Assembly: GCA_019752555.1 (NCBI GenBank)
Contig: JAIELY010000006.1
Span: 41,844 to 105,843 of the forward strand
DNA length: 64,000 bases
DNA from: Rhabdochlamydiaceae bacterium
Lineage (GTDB): Bacteria > Chlamydiota > Chlamydiia > Chlamydiales > Rhabdochlamydiaceae
Direction: 5' to 3'
Shown here: positions 8,841 through 18,797 of the stretch, one piece after another
Numbering within the stretch: position 1 is the first letter of the stretch
Layout of the letters: the number at the start of each line of letters is the position of its first letter
Position numbers and translations under genes: made by a program
The notes under the pieces: model-generated
The model's input: only the letters and a program-made list of their open reading frames with translations
What the model was told of the DNA's origin: nothing
Database searches by the model: none

Positions 8841-11020
8841 CTCGCCTCTTGGATCCGCATGTCTTTAAAGAATGGGGTTTTGTAGAGCTTTGCAGAAGCT
8901 GCAATCACATTCTCCCGGTGGGCTTCTAGCTCTGCCTGTACAACGCCCAAGGCGCTTGCCATCCTGTTAAACCGAACGGGATCAATGGCCCGTTCGCGCA
9001 AGACGAGTGCGGGTGAATAAATGAGCCATAAGAGAAAATCCTTTTCTTCCTTACCGAAGCTTTTTGCACTATTCATGATTTTCATGAAAGAGTAGAACTC
9101 AGCACTTGCGGCAGCCCCTGTATCGACCGAATCTTTACAAGTAAAGCTGACAGAATCTGGTTTAAAGTCCTCGATCACTTTTAGCAGCAAGAACAAGTAG
9201 AAGATTTCAATAAAATCCAGGCGGTTTTTATGGACAAGGGTTTCTTTTCCTCCAAAGAAGACACGATGGATCATTTGCATAGCCTCTCTTGCAAAGGACT
9301 CAAAGACTTTTTTGTTCCAGCCGGAAGGGAAAAAGAATCCACACTGCTCCGCACTTTCAATTTGAGCTTCGAATAGAGAAATAAACTCTTTTGCGTCATT
9401 GAGGTTAACATAGGGGCCGGATTGAAAATAAAAGTCGGCATTTTTAGGCAACGTCACGACCACAAGAGATTGATTGAATTCAGCTTGAGCTGGAATTTTT
9501 TCCAATGCCACGCAGCGGGCATGCTCTTGCCAAGAGGTTCTGTCTTGCAAGTTGACCATTAAATGGCGCTGCTGCATCCCCTCTTTTCCTAAGGAGCGCA
9601 AAAAGCCATAAAACTCATCGACTGGCGCTGCTTTATGAATGTATTCTTGATGCACGGGAGCTGGAATTCTCAAGCAGCTTAAGTGCATCTGATCATTGGC
9701 CACTGTATACAACTGGGCGGGGTGATTGATTTGAGCCAAGGGATCAAATCCTTGCAATGGGGTCTCCGAACGGAAAACGTCAATTGCGCGTAGCACAGGG
9801 CCGTTGGGATAATGTTTGAGCAAGTAACGGATGTGCTCATTTTCATCGATCAAATTATTCCAAAGAGCTGTCGGGCTCTGTGTTTGAGATCGAGTCTCAG
9901 AACCTTGCCCTCCTTTTTCGATTAACAGCCGGATGAAAGCGATCATCTCTTTGCGTTTTCCAGATCTTGTAAAATAATTCGAGCAGAGCGCATGCGTAAT
10001 GGTGTAAAGCGTCTGAAAAAACCGATCTTTGCGGTCTGGGGGATGGGTCATGTAATGATGATATTCATTCGATGTCAGGGCCTTTCTCAAGTAAAACTGA
10101 AAGTCTGAATAATAGTTTATACTGCTTTTTCCCAGAGTGTTTTGCATCATATTATGGGAATTGGCAGCGAGCATCAATGCCATTAGTGCCTTATTGATCG
10201 ATGCGACAAATTCGATCTCTTTATACTTCATGGCATCTTTGAGATAGTCATCGACATGAGGCGCTACTTGATGAAGGATCTCTTGAGCTGAGAGGTGCAG
10301 ATCTCGATCTTCAAGCATTTTAAGGCGCAGGAAGGGGTCTTCATCTCCCATGTCTCCCAATGTTTCGTCAAATTCTCCAACCAAGCGCAAGTGGCGAAGC
10401 AAATCTTTGTTGAAAAACGGACGTCCATCCTCTCTTTTAATTAAAAAGAGTTCGTATTCCTTATCATTGCGGATCGTTTCCAAGTCCTTGAGCCCTTGGC
10501 GCGTCGTGTCTTTTGAAGCCTCTTCGATTTGAGCGCTCCAATCTTCGTGCCATGGGATATCTGTTTCTGCGGGAAGATTGAATTTATGGTAGACCTTAGA
10601 TAAGTAGAAGTGTTGGAGTTCTTTGAATTCTTTGAGCTGAGTGATGCTCTCTTCCTTTTCCCCTTTAAACATTTCAGTGCACTGATCGACCTTTTCGGCA
10701 GCTTCATTAACGAGGATCATGATCGCTTGCACGCCCCGCTGGGTATCGGCATCGCGCAAATGGATTTTGTCTTTTTCGTACAAATGCTTGAGATAGTTGA
10801 GGATCACTTGAAAGGTTTCTCGGACCCGTTCGCGGTTATACACGATATACTCAGGACTTTGCCAAGATAACAGATTTAACTGCTCTCTTACCTGCTCTTC
10901 GGTTAACTTACCGCCGCCAAGCTCCAGAGAAGGAGCATTTAAATCGATTTCTGCCATGTGGGTGAGATTATCCACCGCTTCCATGACGCTGATCCCTTCT
11001 TTTTTACCTCGATGTTGCAT
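8837..11020 (-). CDS. Large protein of unknown function with a CX5T (phosphatase-like) motif
   Basis: This 727-residue protein has no signal peptide and is not recognised; it may be a conserved chlamydial protein. It is mostly helical. Near residue 500 it has the sequence [18 protein letters not shown], and at residue 628 it has [10 protein letters not shown]. The second resembles the CX5R P-loop of protein-tyrosine and phosphoinositide phosphatases (for example CKSGKDRTG), but Thr stands where the catalytic Arg should be. This could be an inactive phosphatase or chance. AGGTG precedes the ATG at a reasonable distance; an internal Met at residue 13 is an alternative start. About 225 bases of AT-rich sequence lie upstream. 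Confidence 0.75.
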   Translation of the reverse strand: MQHRGKKEGISVMEAVDNLTHMAEIDLNAPSLELGGGKLTEEQVREQLNLLSWQSPEYIVYNRERVRETFQVILNYLKHLYEKDKIHLRDADTQRGVQAIMILVNEAAEKVDQCTEMFKGEKEESITQLKEFKELQHFYLSKVYHKFNLPAETDIPWHEDWSAQIEEASKDTTRQGLKDLETIRNDKEYELFLIKREDGRPFFNKDLLRHLRLVGEFDETLGDMGDEDPFLRLKMLEDRDLHLSAQEILHQVAPHVDDYLKDAMKYKEIEFVASINKALMALMLAANSHNMMQNTLGKSSINYYSDFQFYLRKALTSNEYHHYMTHPPDRKDRFFQTLYTITHALCSNYFTRSGKRKEMIAFIRLLIEKGGQGSETRSQTQSPTALWNNLIDENEHIRYLLKHYPNGPVLRAIDVFRSETPLQGFDPLAQINHPAQLYTVANDQMHLSCLRIPAPVHQEYIHKAAPVDEFYGFLRSLGKEGMQQRHLMVNLQDRTSWQEHARCVALEKIPAQAEFNQSLVVVTLPKNADFYFQSGPYVNLNDAKEFISLFEAQIESAEQCGFFFPSGWNKKVFESFAREAMQMIHRVFFGGKETLVHKNRLDFIEIFYLFLLLKVIEDFKPDSVSFTCKDSVDTGAAASAEFYSFMKIMNSAKSFGKEEKDFLLWLIYSPALVLRERAIDPVRFNRMASALGVVQAELEAHRENVIAASAKLYKTPFFKDMRIQEAS

Positions 11021-11245
11021 TGCACACCTAATCTTTTATAATTATTACGTCCCTCTAATTCATTATCTCGTTAATTTAGTTTCAGATCAACATTAATTAA
11101 TATCTACTAATTAAATAAAATTAAAAATAAATACCAGCGATCGTTAATAATGTGTTAGTTGCGAAATTTATTAAATTAAATAATTACTCGATTTTTATCG
11201 CGAATAGACTTGAAAATGCACTAGCATTAGATCGATGGTAGACGT

Positions 11246-12241
11246 CTAACGTAAACCAAAGAGATTGAATAACTTATAAGATAATCCAGCGACAAGAGCT
11301 GCCCCTGGCAAAGTCAGGATCCACGCTAAGATCACTTTTTGAGCGGTGTGCCATTGAACTTTTGCAGGGCGTTTGGCCGAACCCACCCCAGTCACACTTC
11401 CCACAATCATGTGAGTCGAGCTGACCGGCATCCCAAGGAAGCTCGCTGCTAAAATCACACAAGAAGCGCTCGTCTCTGCTGCAAAGCCATGGAAGGGCTC
11501 TAGCTTGGTAATCTCGAAGCCCACTGTCCGAATGATGCGAAATCCGCCGGATGCAGTTCCCAATCCCATCATGAGCGCGCAGCTTAAAATCACCCAAAGG
11601 GGGATGACAGGATGGGCCAAGTAGCCTCCTGCAAACAGACCGAGCGTAATAATCCCCATGCTTTTTTGCGCGTCATTCAATCCATGAGCGATTGCCACAA
11701 GACTGGCCGAGATGATCTGGAGCTTATTAAAGATCTTCACCTTGGAGCGGATCTTAGGGAATTTAAGAAGGGAGGAAATCCCTTTCATGAGTAGATAGCC
11801 TAAAACAAAACCAATGATTGGAGAGAGGACCATTGGAATGATCACTTTATAAATCACCCCATTCCATAAGATCATCTGAGATCCGCCTCCAAAGAGGACA
11901 GCGCCGACAAGCCCTCCTACAAGAGCATAAGAGGAGCTGCTGGGAATGCCGAATGCCCAGGTGATGATATTCCATGAAATGGCGCCGATTAAAGCCGCTA
12001 AGACAAGAGTTTGGGTAGTGTAATGCACCTGGACAAGACCTGATGCGATCGTCTGAGCCACTCCGCTGATTTGCGTTGCCCCCAACGTATTGAGAATCGC
12101 AGCCAGGATAATGGCAGATAGAGGCCTTAAAACACCTGTAGCGATCACCGTTGAGACGACATTTGCCGCATCGTGAAATCCATTTGTATAGTCAAAGACT
12201 AATCCTAGGATCACAACCCAAAGGATGATTTCGATCGACAT
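11246..12241 (-). CDS. pit: PiT-family inorganic phosphate permease
   Basis: This 331-residue, strongly hydrophobic protein has the two signature segments of the PiT family: FDYTNGFHDAANVVSTVIA near the N-terminus and IAHGLNDAQKSMGIITL in the middle, each carrying the NGFHDAA/GLNDAQ core. PiT proteins import phosphate, often as a metal-phosphate complex, using the proton or sodium gradient. The length matches short bacterial forms. No DUF47 accessory gene lies beside it. The ATG has GGGGA just upstream. Confidence 0.92.
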   Translation of the reverse strand: MSIEIILWVVILGLVFDYTNGFHDAANVVSTVIATGVLRPLSAIILAAILNTLGATQISGVAQTIASGLVQVHYTTQTLVLAALIGAISWNIITWAFGIPSSSSYALVGGLVGAVLFGGGSQMILWNGVIYKVIIPMVLSPIIGFVLGYLLMKGISSLLKFPKIRSKVKIFNKLQIISASLVAIAHGLNDAQKSMGIITLGLFAGGYLAHPVIPLWVILSCALMMGLGTASGGFRIIRTVGFEITKLEPFHGFAAETSASCVILAASFLGMPVSSTHMIVGSVTGVGSAKRPAKVQWHTAQKVILAWILTLPGAALVAGLSYKLFNLFGLR

Positions 12242-12365
12242 CCGCTGTCCCCTTTTGATCTTCTATATAGTGATTCTGTGCGCAATTGTCACCTAAAAAT
12301 TTTCATATCAAAAAAAAGAGAGAGGCCGTATAACAAAAAATAACTTCAAAAATTGAGGATACACT

Positions 12366-13202
12366 ATGGGCCGAATCTTCCAAACGACTGCATTAACTCT
12401 CGCCTCTTTCTTGAGCTTTTCTATAGCTCAGTGCGCCTATCTTGAGGAGCAAACACCGAATCCCAAAGAAATCCGCGTAGTGCCCAAAGAGCCGACCCCT
12501 GAGCCTGACCATGTGACAACAAAAATCCTCTTTCCCCGCAAAAATGAAGTCGAAACGTCCGCTCCAGTTAAAGGACAAATCCGGATCGATGGATTCGCAC
12601 TAGGAGTGGATAGCGACTTCCCTCGTAAAAAAGAGATCTACAATGACAATGAAGGGCAAAGTCTGCACATCGTCATCGATAACCAGCCCTACTTCTCTGT
12701 TAATGAGGCTTTGCTGGACTCTCTCGATGATGTTGAAGAGTACTTCGATCAGACAGCAGAATATGAGATCCCCTTCAAATTACAGCCGGGGATGCACGTC
12801 ATGCGGGTATTTCCCGTGCGCTCTTTTAACGAAAGCTTAAAAGGAGACAATTGCTTTGCAGCGATCATCTTCTACTATAAACAAAAGAAATCTGATTCAC
12901 AGGTCGATCTCTCACAGCCCTTTTTAACGTACAATGAACCTCAGGGAGAATATTCCTACAATAATGGTCAGCCGATTCTTCTCGATTTCTACCTGACAAA
13001 CTGCGAGCTGTCAAAAGATGGATATAAAGTACGCCTTTCGATCGATAACGCCAACGTGCGCACTCTTGTTCAGTGGGTTCCCCATTATCTCTATGGATTA
13101 TCGAAAGGGATGCACACGATCCGCCTAGAGCTGCTCGATAAAGACAACCAACCAGTCCCTGGATATTTCAACGACATCCAGCGCACATTTACGATTAAGT
13201 AG
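12366..13202 (+). CDS. Exported beta-rich protein of unknown function
   Basis: The 278-residue product starts with a signal peptide (hydrophobic TALTLASFLSFSIAQ, cleavage probably near residue 23; a Cys in AQCAY also allows a lipoprotein reading). The mature part looks like two related beta domains, each ending with a similar strand pair: PGMHVMRVFPVRSFNESLK near residue 140 and KGMHTIRLELLDKDNQPVPG near residue 253. That suggests an internal duplication of an Ig-like or FN3-like fold. No enzyme motif is visible. GAGGA precedes the ATG. It lies 136 bases upstream of the kinase-like array. Confidence 0.75.
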   Translation: MGRIFQTTALTLASFLSFSIAQCAYLEEQTPNPKEIRVVPKEPTPEPDHVTTKILFPRKNEVETSAPVKGQIRIDGFALGVDSDFPRKKEIYNDNEGQSLHIVIDNQPYFSVNEALLDSLDDVEEYFDQTAEYEIPFKLQPGMHVMRVFPVRSFNESLKGDNCFAAIIFYYKQKKSDSQVDLSQPFLTYNEPQGEYSYNNGQPILLDFYLTNCELSKDGYKVRLSIDNANVRTLVQWVPHYLYGLSKGMHTIRLELLDKDNQPVPGYFNDIQRTFTIK

Positions 13203-13338
13203 ATTGACATGTGAAGGGAAGTTCTTTAGTATTCCACTCTGCTTTGTACAGTTTTATCCCTCCTGTTCACGCCTTTTGCGGAAGCTTAGGAAATAAAAAT
13301 GTACAAAGCCTAAACCTTTCCAAAATAGTGCGCATCTC

Positions 13339-14232
13339 ATGTCGTTCAAAACGTTTGTCCGCAAGCTTGCTAAACTCTTCCTCATTGTTTTAGCTCTCAT
13401 CGCAACGCAACGCTTTTGCCGCAAACAAACTGACAGCTTTGCCCTGTACAAAATTCGTTCAGAGCTCACCTACAACCCTAAGTGGGAAACTTCCCCTTTA
13501 ACAGAAAAGGAGATGAAGGATCTTTCCACAGTGCTCAACCAGCCTTTTTTCTATTTGGGTAAAGGAGCGCAATGCTATGTGTTTGTTTCTCAAGATAACC
13601 AGCATGTAATCAAGTTTTTCCGTCTCTACCACCTGCTGCCCCCGTTTTGGACTCAGCTAAAATTGCCCCCATTTTTAAAACCCTTAGCCGATTCCAAAAT
13701 TGCCCAAAAAGAACAAGAGCTCGATCGGGATTTTATGAGCTATAAGATCGCTTTTGAAGAGATGCGTGAGCAAACAGGTGTTCTTTACGTGCATCTTAAT
13801 AAAACCAAGACTCTGCATCAAAACATTGAGATCATCGATAGACTCAATATCAAACACAGGCTCAATCTTGATGAGATGGAATTTTTAGTTCAAAAGCGGG
13901 CAGATCTTGTCTATCCCGCCCTTGAACAGATGATCGAGAAAGAAGGGTATGAGGCTGCGGGCATTGCGCTCTGTTCGCTCATCGATCTTCTTGTTTTACG
14001 CTGTCAAAAAGGGATCCGGGACAAAGATCCCGATTTGAATACCAATTTCGGGTTTATCGGTCATACGCCTTTACAAATTGATGTAGGCAGATACAGAAAA
14101 CCAGACGATGAGAGCCTCGGAACGCTCGAGCGCGATGAGATCATTCGGATCACAGACAATCTCAATCAATGGCTCCGCGCTAAGTATCCAGAGCTCTCCG
14201 ATCATCTCGAACACAAGATTGCAACCTTATGA
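13339..14232 (+). CDS. Kinase-like paralogue 1 with N-terminal membrane/signal segment
   Basis: First of five tandem paralogues; 297 residues. An N-terminal hydrophobic segment (about residues 11-24) is followed by the family motif RFCRKQTDSF. Features suggesting a protein-kinase-like fold are, in order: a glycine-rich turn LGKGAQCYVF (73-82); VIKFF with Lys92 where the ATP-binding lysine would be; LDRDFMSYKIAF (128-139), possibly the C-helix; a hinge-like EFLVQKR (181-187); a catalytic-loop-like GIRDKDPDLNTNFGF (225-239); and QIDVGRY (246-252), resembling the metal-binding DFG. The kinase reading is an inference. The segment order is conserved in all six copies, but the Asp-to-Asn spacing differs by about one residue from HxDxxxxN. 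No clear ribosome binding site is seen. Confidence 0.8.
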   Translation: MSFKTFVRKLAKLFLIVLALIATQRFCRKQTDSFALYKIRSELTYNPKWETSPLTEKEMKDLSTVLNQPFFYLGKGAQCYVFVSQDNQHVIKFFRLYHLLPPFWTQLKLPPFLKPLADSKIAQKEQELDRDFMSYKIAFEEMREQTGVLYVHLNKTKTLHQNIEIIDRLNIKHRLNLDEMEFLVQKRADLVYPALEQMIEKEGYEAAGIALCSLIDLLVLRCQKGIRDKDPDLNTNFGFIGHTPLQIDVGRYRKPDDESLGTLERDEIIRITDNLNQWLRAKYPELSDHLEHKIATL

Positions 14233-15101
14233 AACGCTGGATCCTTTTCCTCATTGCTATCGCTCTTGGCATCTTTCTCATCTCTGGAGAGGGGAAAAAA
14301 CCTAAAGGATTTTCGTTAGAAAGAACCTTGTCGCATAGGGCCTACGACCCAAGATGGCAAATGCATGCTTTAAGTGATGAGCAGTCTTGTGTTGTAACAG
14401 AAGCGCTCTGTCAACCCTACCACTTTTTTAACAGGGGCGGACAATGCTCCGTTTTTTTTAGCGATGATGGCAAGTATGTCCTTAAATTCCTCATGAAACG
14501 CCTCTATACCTCTCCTAAATGGCTCGATAAGATCCCTTTTTTAACAAGCTATAAAGAGAAAAAGCGACTTAAGAAGGAAGATAAACTGACACGGGATTTT
14601 TCAAGCTACCAACTGGCCTATGAATCGCTCGCAGATGACACTGCGACCCTCTATCTTCATTTGAACCCCTCCTCTCATTTGCCAACGCTCAAGCTGTTCG
14701 ATCACAAAAAGAATACCATTGAAATCGATCTCAATCGATTTGATTTTATTCTGCAAAAGCGCACCGCTTTATTTCCTGATGCTCTCTTGGCGATGATTGA
14801 AAATAAGGATCTTTCTTCAGCAAAAGAGGCGATCGATAGTTTGATCGATCTTGTAGGACGCCTCACTTCCCAAGGTATTTACGACAGGGATCCTAGCCTC
14901 ATGACCAATTGTGGACTATTGGGAACAAAAGCTGTTAAAATCGACATCGGAGGCTTTATTCAAAAAGAGAACCTGCCTCAAGACATATCGCAAGAGTTGA
15001 AGCGCACAGCAGCGCCCCTTCAGAAGTGGCTAGAAAAACGGGATCCTGAGCTTGCAAACTACTTAAAATCGGTGCTTGAGAACTATGAAAAAATGGATTA
15101 G
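14229..15101 (+). CDS. Kinase-like paralogue 2
   Basis: Second tandem copy, 290 residues, with a start that overlaps the previous stop as ATGA. The N-terminal hydrophobic segment is FLIAIALGIFLISG. This copy has lost the Cys of the FCxxxT motif and reads GKKPKGFSLER. The other family segments are present: NRGGQCSVFF, YVLKFL, LTRDFSSYQLAY, DFILQKR, GIYDRDPSLMTNCG and KIDIGGF. The aromatic of the NFG triplet is replaced by Cys (NCG), so this member is somewhat diverged. Confidence 0.78.
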   Translation: MKRWILFLIAIALGIFLISGEGKKPKGFSLERTLSHRAYDPRWQMHALSDEQSCVVTEALCQPYHFFNRGGQCSVFFSDDGKYVLKFLMKRLYTSPKWLDKIPFLTSYKEKKRLKKEDKLTRDFSSYQLAYESLADDTATLYLHLNPSSHLPTLKLFDHKKNTIEIDLNRFDFILQKRTALFPDALLAMIENKDLSSAKEAIDSLIDLVGRLTSQGIYDRDPSLMTNCGLLGTKAVKIDIGGFIQKENLPQDISQELKRTAAPLQKWLEKRDPELANYLKSVLENYEKMD

Positions 15102-15975
15102 AGCACTTGTATTTGCAGCTCTTCTCATGGGAGCGTATCATTTCACAGCAGGCTTTTGCAGGAAAAAGACAGATGCCTTTACAATGGAAAGGATCCATTC
15201 CGACTTGACCTTCAATCCGGCATGGGCAACGCCGGTTCCCTCAGGACAAGAAAGGCAAGACCTTCAAAGAATCCTCTCCCAAGAATTCCATTATTTGGGC
15301 TGCGGAGGGCAGTGTTTTGCATTTGTTTCAGAAGATGGGCAATATGTGATTAAGTTCTTCAAACATAAGATCCGAAAACCCTTAAGCGCGCTTCTTCTTC
15401 ACACCCTTCCAGCTCCGCTAGAAGCCCTCCGCGCGCGCAAGCTTGGAAAAATCCTAAGCAAGCTCGAGCGCGACTTTACAAGCTACAAAATCGCCTATGA
15501 TGAGCTCAAACAAGAAACGGGAATACTCTACATCCATCTCAATAAAACCCAAGAACTCGATCAGCAGCTCCTATTACGCGACAAGCTCAATATTGCGCAC
15601 AAGATCGACCTTGATGGGATCGAGTTCATTCTCCAGAAAAAAGCCGACATGGCATACACCTATCTCGATCCTCTTTTCCATGCAAAAAAACTTAAAGAAG
15701 CAGAGGCTGCAATCGATTCTCTTATCGATGTGATCGTGTCTAGATGCCATAAAGGGATCTTCGACGAGGATGCCAAAATCCATCGTAATTTTGGGTTTAT
15801 CCAAGGGCAAGCAGTGGTGATTGACGTGGGACGCTTTAGACGCGATGCGCAAAGAAAAGACCCTCTTGTTTACCGCAAGGATGTCTCTGCAATCACCCGC
15901 ACTCTGCGCCTTTATTTAGAAGAGCGCTGCCCTGAGCTGATCCCCCATCTCGAGGAAAAAATAAACTCTCTATGA
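15085..15975 (+). CDS. Kinase-like paralogue 3
   Basis: Third tandem copy, 296 residues. The ATG at 15085 (MKKWIRALVFAALL) is preferred over the in-frame TTG at 15076 because it begins a clean signal-type N-terminus; it overlaps the previous gene by 17 bases. Motifs are GFCRKKTDAF, GCGGQCFAFVSEDGQYVIKFF, LERDFTSYKIAY, EFILQKK, GIFDEDAKIHRNFGFI and VIDVGRF. Together with copy 1 it is closest to the family consensus. The overlaps imply one polycistronic mRNA for the array. Confidence 0.8.
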   Translation: MKKWIRALVFAALLMGAYHFTAGFCRKKTDAFTMERIHSDLTFNPAWATPVPSGQERQDLQRILSQEFHYLGCGGQCFAFVSEDGQYVIKFFKHKIRKPLSALLLHTLPAPLEALRARKLGKILSKLERDFTSYKIAYDELKQETGILYIHLNKTQELDQQLLLRDKLNIAHKIDLDGIEFILQKKADMAYTYLDPLFHAKKLKEAEAAIDSLIDVIVSRCHKGIFDEDAKIHRNFGFIQGQAVVIDVGRFRRDAQRKDPLVYRKDVSAITRTLRLYLEERCPELIPHLEEKINSL

Positions 15976-16853
15976 GAAAACTTATCGCCTGTTTGCTTTT
16001 TGCCTTTGCTGCCATCGCAACAGCGCGCTTCTGCCATCATCAAACCCATGGCTTTCGCCTCTCAAAGATACAGAACAATCTGTGCCCCTCTTTCAATGCT
16101 CCAGATCCTTTAAAAAAGGAGTGTGTCGAGAAACTTCTAAACCAAAAATTCCGCTACTTTAACCGTGGACTGCAAAGCTTTGTGTTTCTCTCAGAAGATG
16201 GCACTACCGTTCTTAAAATATTCAATAACCGCTACCAGCGTAAGATCTTTTTATTTGATCTTTTAAGCAGATTTCCCCCTTTGCGCTCTTGGGCAGCGCA
16301 ACGCAAAATGAGTCAAAGCACAAAGCTAGAGAACACGTTTAAAAGCTACGAGATTGCCTCTACGGAGCTTGCGCAGCAAACCGGCACTCTGTATGCCCAC
16401 TTAACACCGACCTCGCACCTGCCCTCTTCGTTACAGCTTTTAGATCCATTAAACATTTGCCACACGATTGATCCCAATGTCTTTGGCTTTGTCCTCCAAC
16501 GCAAGGCCACCATGGCTTATGCGACACTGCTAGAACTCATTAAAGTGCAGGACTTAAGTACAGCAAGAGAGCGTCTTAAGTCCCTCGTTCAATTCCTCAT
16601 TGTGCGCTGCCAGCAAGGGATTGCCGATAAGGACCCGCTCATCCGCACGAACTTCGGTTTTCTAGGAGAAACTCCTATCGCAGTGGATCTGGGGCCTTTT
16701 TCTAAAGACCCGACCCTTGCATTGCCTGAGGTGTACCGCCCTGAGATTTTGCGGATCACTCAAAGTTTAAAAAATTGGCTTAATGAAAAAGAACCAAAGC
16801 TTGTACCTATTCTTGAACAAGAATTGCAGCAGCAGTTATATTGTTCGGAATGA
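15972..16853 (+). CDS. Kinase-like paralogue 4
   Basis: Fourth copy, 293 residues, overlapping copy 3 by four bases (ATGA). The N-terminal hydrophobic segment LIACLLFAFAAIATA is followed by RFCHHQTHGF. The kinase-like segments are NRGLQSFVFLSEDG, TVLKIF, LENTFKSYEIA (the usual RDF is NTF here), GFVLQRK, GIADKDPLIRTNFGFL and AVDLGPF. Loss of the RDF arginine and aspartate in this copy makes it a test of which residues are functionally required. Confidence 0.78.
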   Translation: MRKLIACLLFAFAAIATARFCHHQTHGFRLSKIQNNLCPSFNAPDPLKKECVEKLLNQKFRYFNRGLQSFVFLSEDGTTVLKIFNNRYQRKIFLFDLLSRFPPLRSWAAQRKMSQSTKLENTFKSYEIASTELAQQTGTLYAHLTPTSHLPSSLQLLDPLNICHTIDPNVFGFVLQRKATMAYATLLELIKVQDLSTARERLKSLVQFLIVRCQQGIADKDPLIRTNFGFLGETPIAVDLGPFSKDPTLALPEVYRPEILRITQSLKNWLNEKEPKLVPILEQELQQQLYCSE

Positions 16854-17797
16854 GATTATTCAAATGCATTCTCGCTTTATGTCTTTTTATTGGAATCAAG
16901 CAGTGGATTGAGGTCACGACAAAAGGATTTTGCCTGCAAAAGATTTTTGCAGACGACCTTCCTCCCAATCCAGATTGGGACGTGACTCCCCTTTCTTCTT
17001 GCGCTTTTGCCGAGCTCAAGACAGCCCTAAATCAACCCTTTCGCTTGCTGGGGTCAGGAAGCGAATGCTTTGCTTTCTTAAGTGCCGATGGCACGACAGT
17101 CATTAAATTCTTTAAGCTCGACCATGCCCGCCCCGTTTATTTCCTTAAAGGCCTGATCCGAGAAGATCACAGCGCTTATGCGGGGAGCTTGTCCAACCAC
17201 TGGCTGCTTAAGATGCCCCTTATCTCTCCTTTCACCTCTTGGCGCGACCGCCTTCTTGGGATTCGGGAGTTCCGGATCACCCGCACCTTTTCTAGCCTGA
17301 AACTGGCCTTTGATGAGCTCCAAGAAGAAACAGGCATTGTCTACCTCCATCTGAACCCAACTAAAAACTTTCAGCAAACCATTACCCTTATTGATGCAAA
17401 TGGCTATCAGCATCAAGTGGAGCTTGATACAACACGCTTTCTCGTACAACAGTGCGCTACCCCCTTAGAAACCCATCTGAGCGCGCTCATCACGAAAAAT
17501 GACCTTGCTCAAGCACAACGTTCGATCGACTCTCTTTTCGAATTGATCCTCAATCGGTGCCAAAAAGGGTTTGCCGACCGGGACTTTATCAATCGAAATA
17601 TCGGATATATTGGAAATCAGGCGATCGAAATCGATCTGGGATCGTTTCACAAAGACCCTGCAATGAAAAAAGCATGGGCTTATAAACGGGAACTTTTCTT
17701 TGCGACATTAGAACTAAAAGAGTGGCTAAAAAGCCACTCCCCTGAGCTGCTATCCTACTATGACAAGCGCCTTAACGAGTTAATCCAAAAGGATTAG
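16850..17797 (+). CDS. Kinase-like paralogue 5
   Basis: Fifth and last copy of the array, 315 residues. The ATG at 16850 overlaps the stop of copy 4 as ATGA and is preferred over an upstream TTG. The N-terminal hydrophobic segment is FKCILALCLFIGI, followed by TKGFCLQKI. Motifs are GSGSECFAFLSADG, TVIKFF, ITRTFSSLKLAF, RFLVQQC (the usual QKR is QQC), GFADRDFINRNIGYI and EIDLGSF. A 20-30-residue insertion follows the VIKFF segment, explaining its greater length. Confidence 0.78.
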   Translation: MRLFKCILALCLFIGIKQWIEVTTKGFCLQKIFADDLPPNPDWDVTPLSSCAFAELKTALNQPFRLLGSGSECFAFLSADGTTVIKFFKLDHARPVYFLKGLIREDHSAYAGSLSNHWLLKMPLISPFTSWRDRLLGIREFRITRTFSSLKLAFDELQEETGIVYLHLNPTKNFQQTITLIDANGYQHQVELDTTRFLVQQCATPLETHLSALITKNDLAQAQRSIDSLFELILNRCQKGFADRDFINRNIGYIGNQAIEIDLGSFHKDPAMKKAWAYKRELFFATLELKEWLKSHSPELLSYYDKRLNELIQKD

Positions 17798-17803
17798 CCT
17801 GCG

Positions 17804-18706
17804 TTAGGAGGTTGCCACAAGTTGCTTTGTCTTTTTGTCCATCTCGTTCATCGCTGCGATCAAAGTCTTGTAATTTCTTCTTAAGATCATTTGTTCTTTT
17901 GTAAATACGCTTGGCGATACGGATTTCGGCTGTTTGGAGAGCTTGTGGTAAACTATGTAGAAACTCCCTCTCGTCTTTCCATCAAATTGACCCATGAAAC
18001 TCTCTACGAGAGATTGATAGCTTTCTTTAGAAATAGAAGAACCCTGCGCTTGCGCCTTTTTTACTTCATCTTTTAATTGAGCTGCACAGGTTGCCCAAGA
18101 ACTTGATGCTGCGGGCAAAGAGATAGATTTGAAGTAGTCTACAGCACTTGGAAATGCGATTTTTTCACTTCCACACGTTTTAAGGGTGTCATTGATTAAA
18201 TGTTGGCATCGTTTTGTTAAATACATCCGGTCGCCGCCCACCACAATAGTTGGGTTCATCTTTTCCAAAAACAGGAAAAACACACCGCTAACAGGACTCT
18301 CGATCGTATGTGTATGCTTTTGAAGGTTCGATTCCCATTCCATTTCAAGTTGACCTAACTGACCAAATAATCCCTTCAAACGATCTAATAACTGAGACTG
18401 GCCGCTAATGGACGAATGTTTAGACACAAATTCTTTTCTGCAAAAAGTTTCTAAAGAATAGGCCCGTAAATCATTTTTGGAAGCTCCAGCACAACGACAT
18501 AGTGTGGCAACATCCGATACGATCGCCTGGACCCTTCTATCAATGCTGAGCATCCGATCTAGCTCAATAGAAGCAGCACCAAAAGCCTTAGCTTGATGTG
18601 CTGCAGAACTTGGCAGCGGCCTTCTTGATATGGGATCTAGCTCAATATGTGCTGCAGGACTTGGTAACGTCCTTCCTGGTACAAGTGCAGAAGATTTAGC
18701 TGCCAT
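17804..18706 (-). CDS. Helical Ser-containing protein, unknown function, family of the 0-5 kb proteins
   Basis: This 300-residue protein is convergent with the kinase-like array, six bases from its end. The N-terminal 35 residues contain two imperfect repeats (PSPAAHIELDPISRR-like and PSSAAHQ). The middle is helical. The C-terminal 95 residues contain FDGKTRGSFYIVYHKL, which aligns by eye with LDSKTRGAIYTYFHNA of the protein at 41, so I place it in the same family. AAGGAG precedes the ATG. No signal peptide or enzyme motif is visible. Confidence 0.72.
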   Translation of the reverse strand: MAAKSSALVPGRTLPSPAAHIELDPISRRPLPSSAAHQAKAFGAASIELDRMLSIDRRVQAIVSDVATLCRCAGASKNDLRAYSLETFCRKEFVSKHSSISGQSQLLDRLKGLFGQLGQLEMEWESNLQKHTHTIESPVSGVFFLFLEKMNPTIVVGGDRMYLTKRCQHLINDTLKTCGSEKIAFPSAVDYFKSISLPAASSSWATCAAQLKDEVKKAQAQGSSISKESYQSLVESFMGQFDGKTRGSFYIVYHKLSKQPKSVSPSVFTKEQMILRRNYKTLIAAMNEMDKKTKQLVATS

Positions 18707-18797
18707 AAAGACTCCTTTAACTGCTAATTTAAAAAATAATTCACTCTCAGTGGAAATAATTACAACAAAAACAAATCAAACCTTCAATGTAAAAAGA

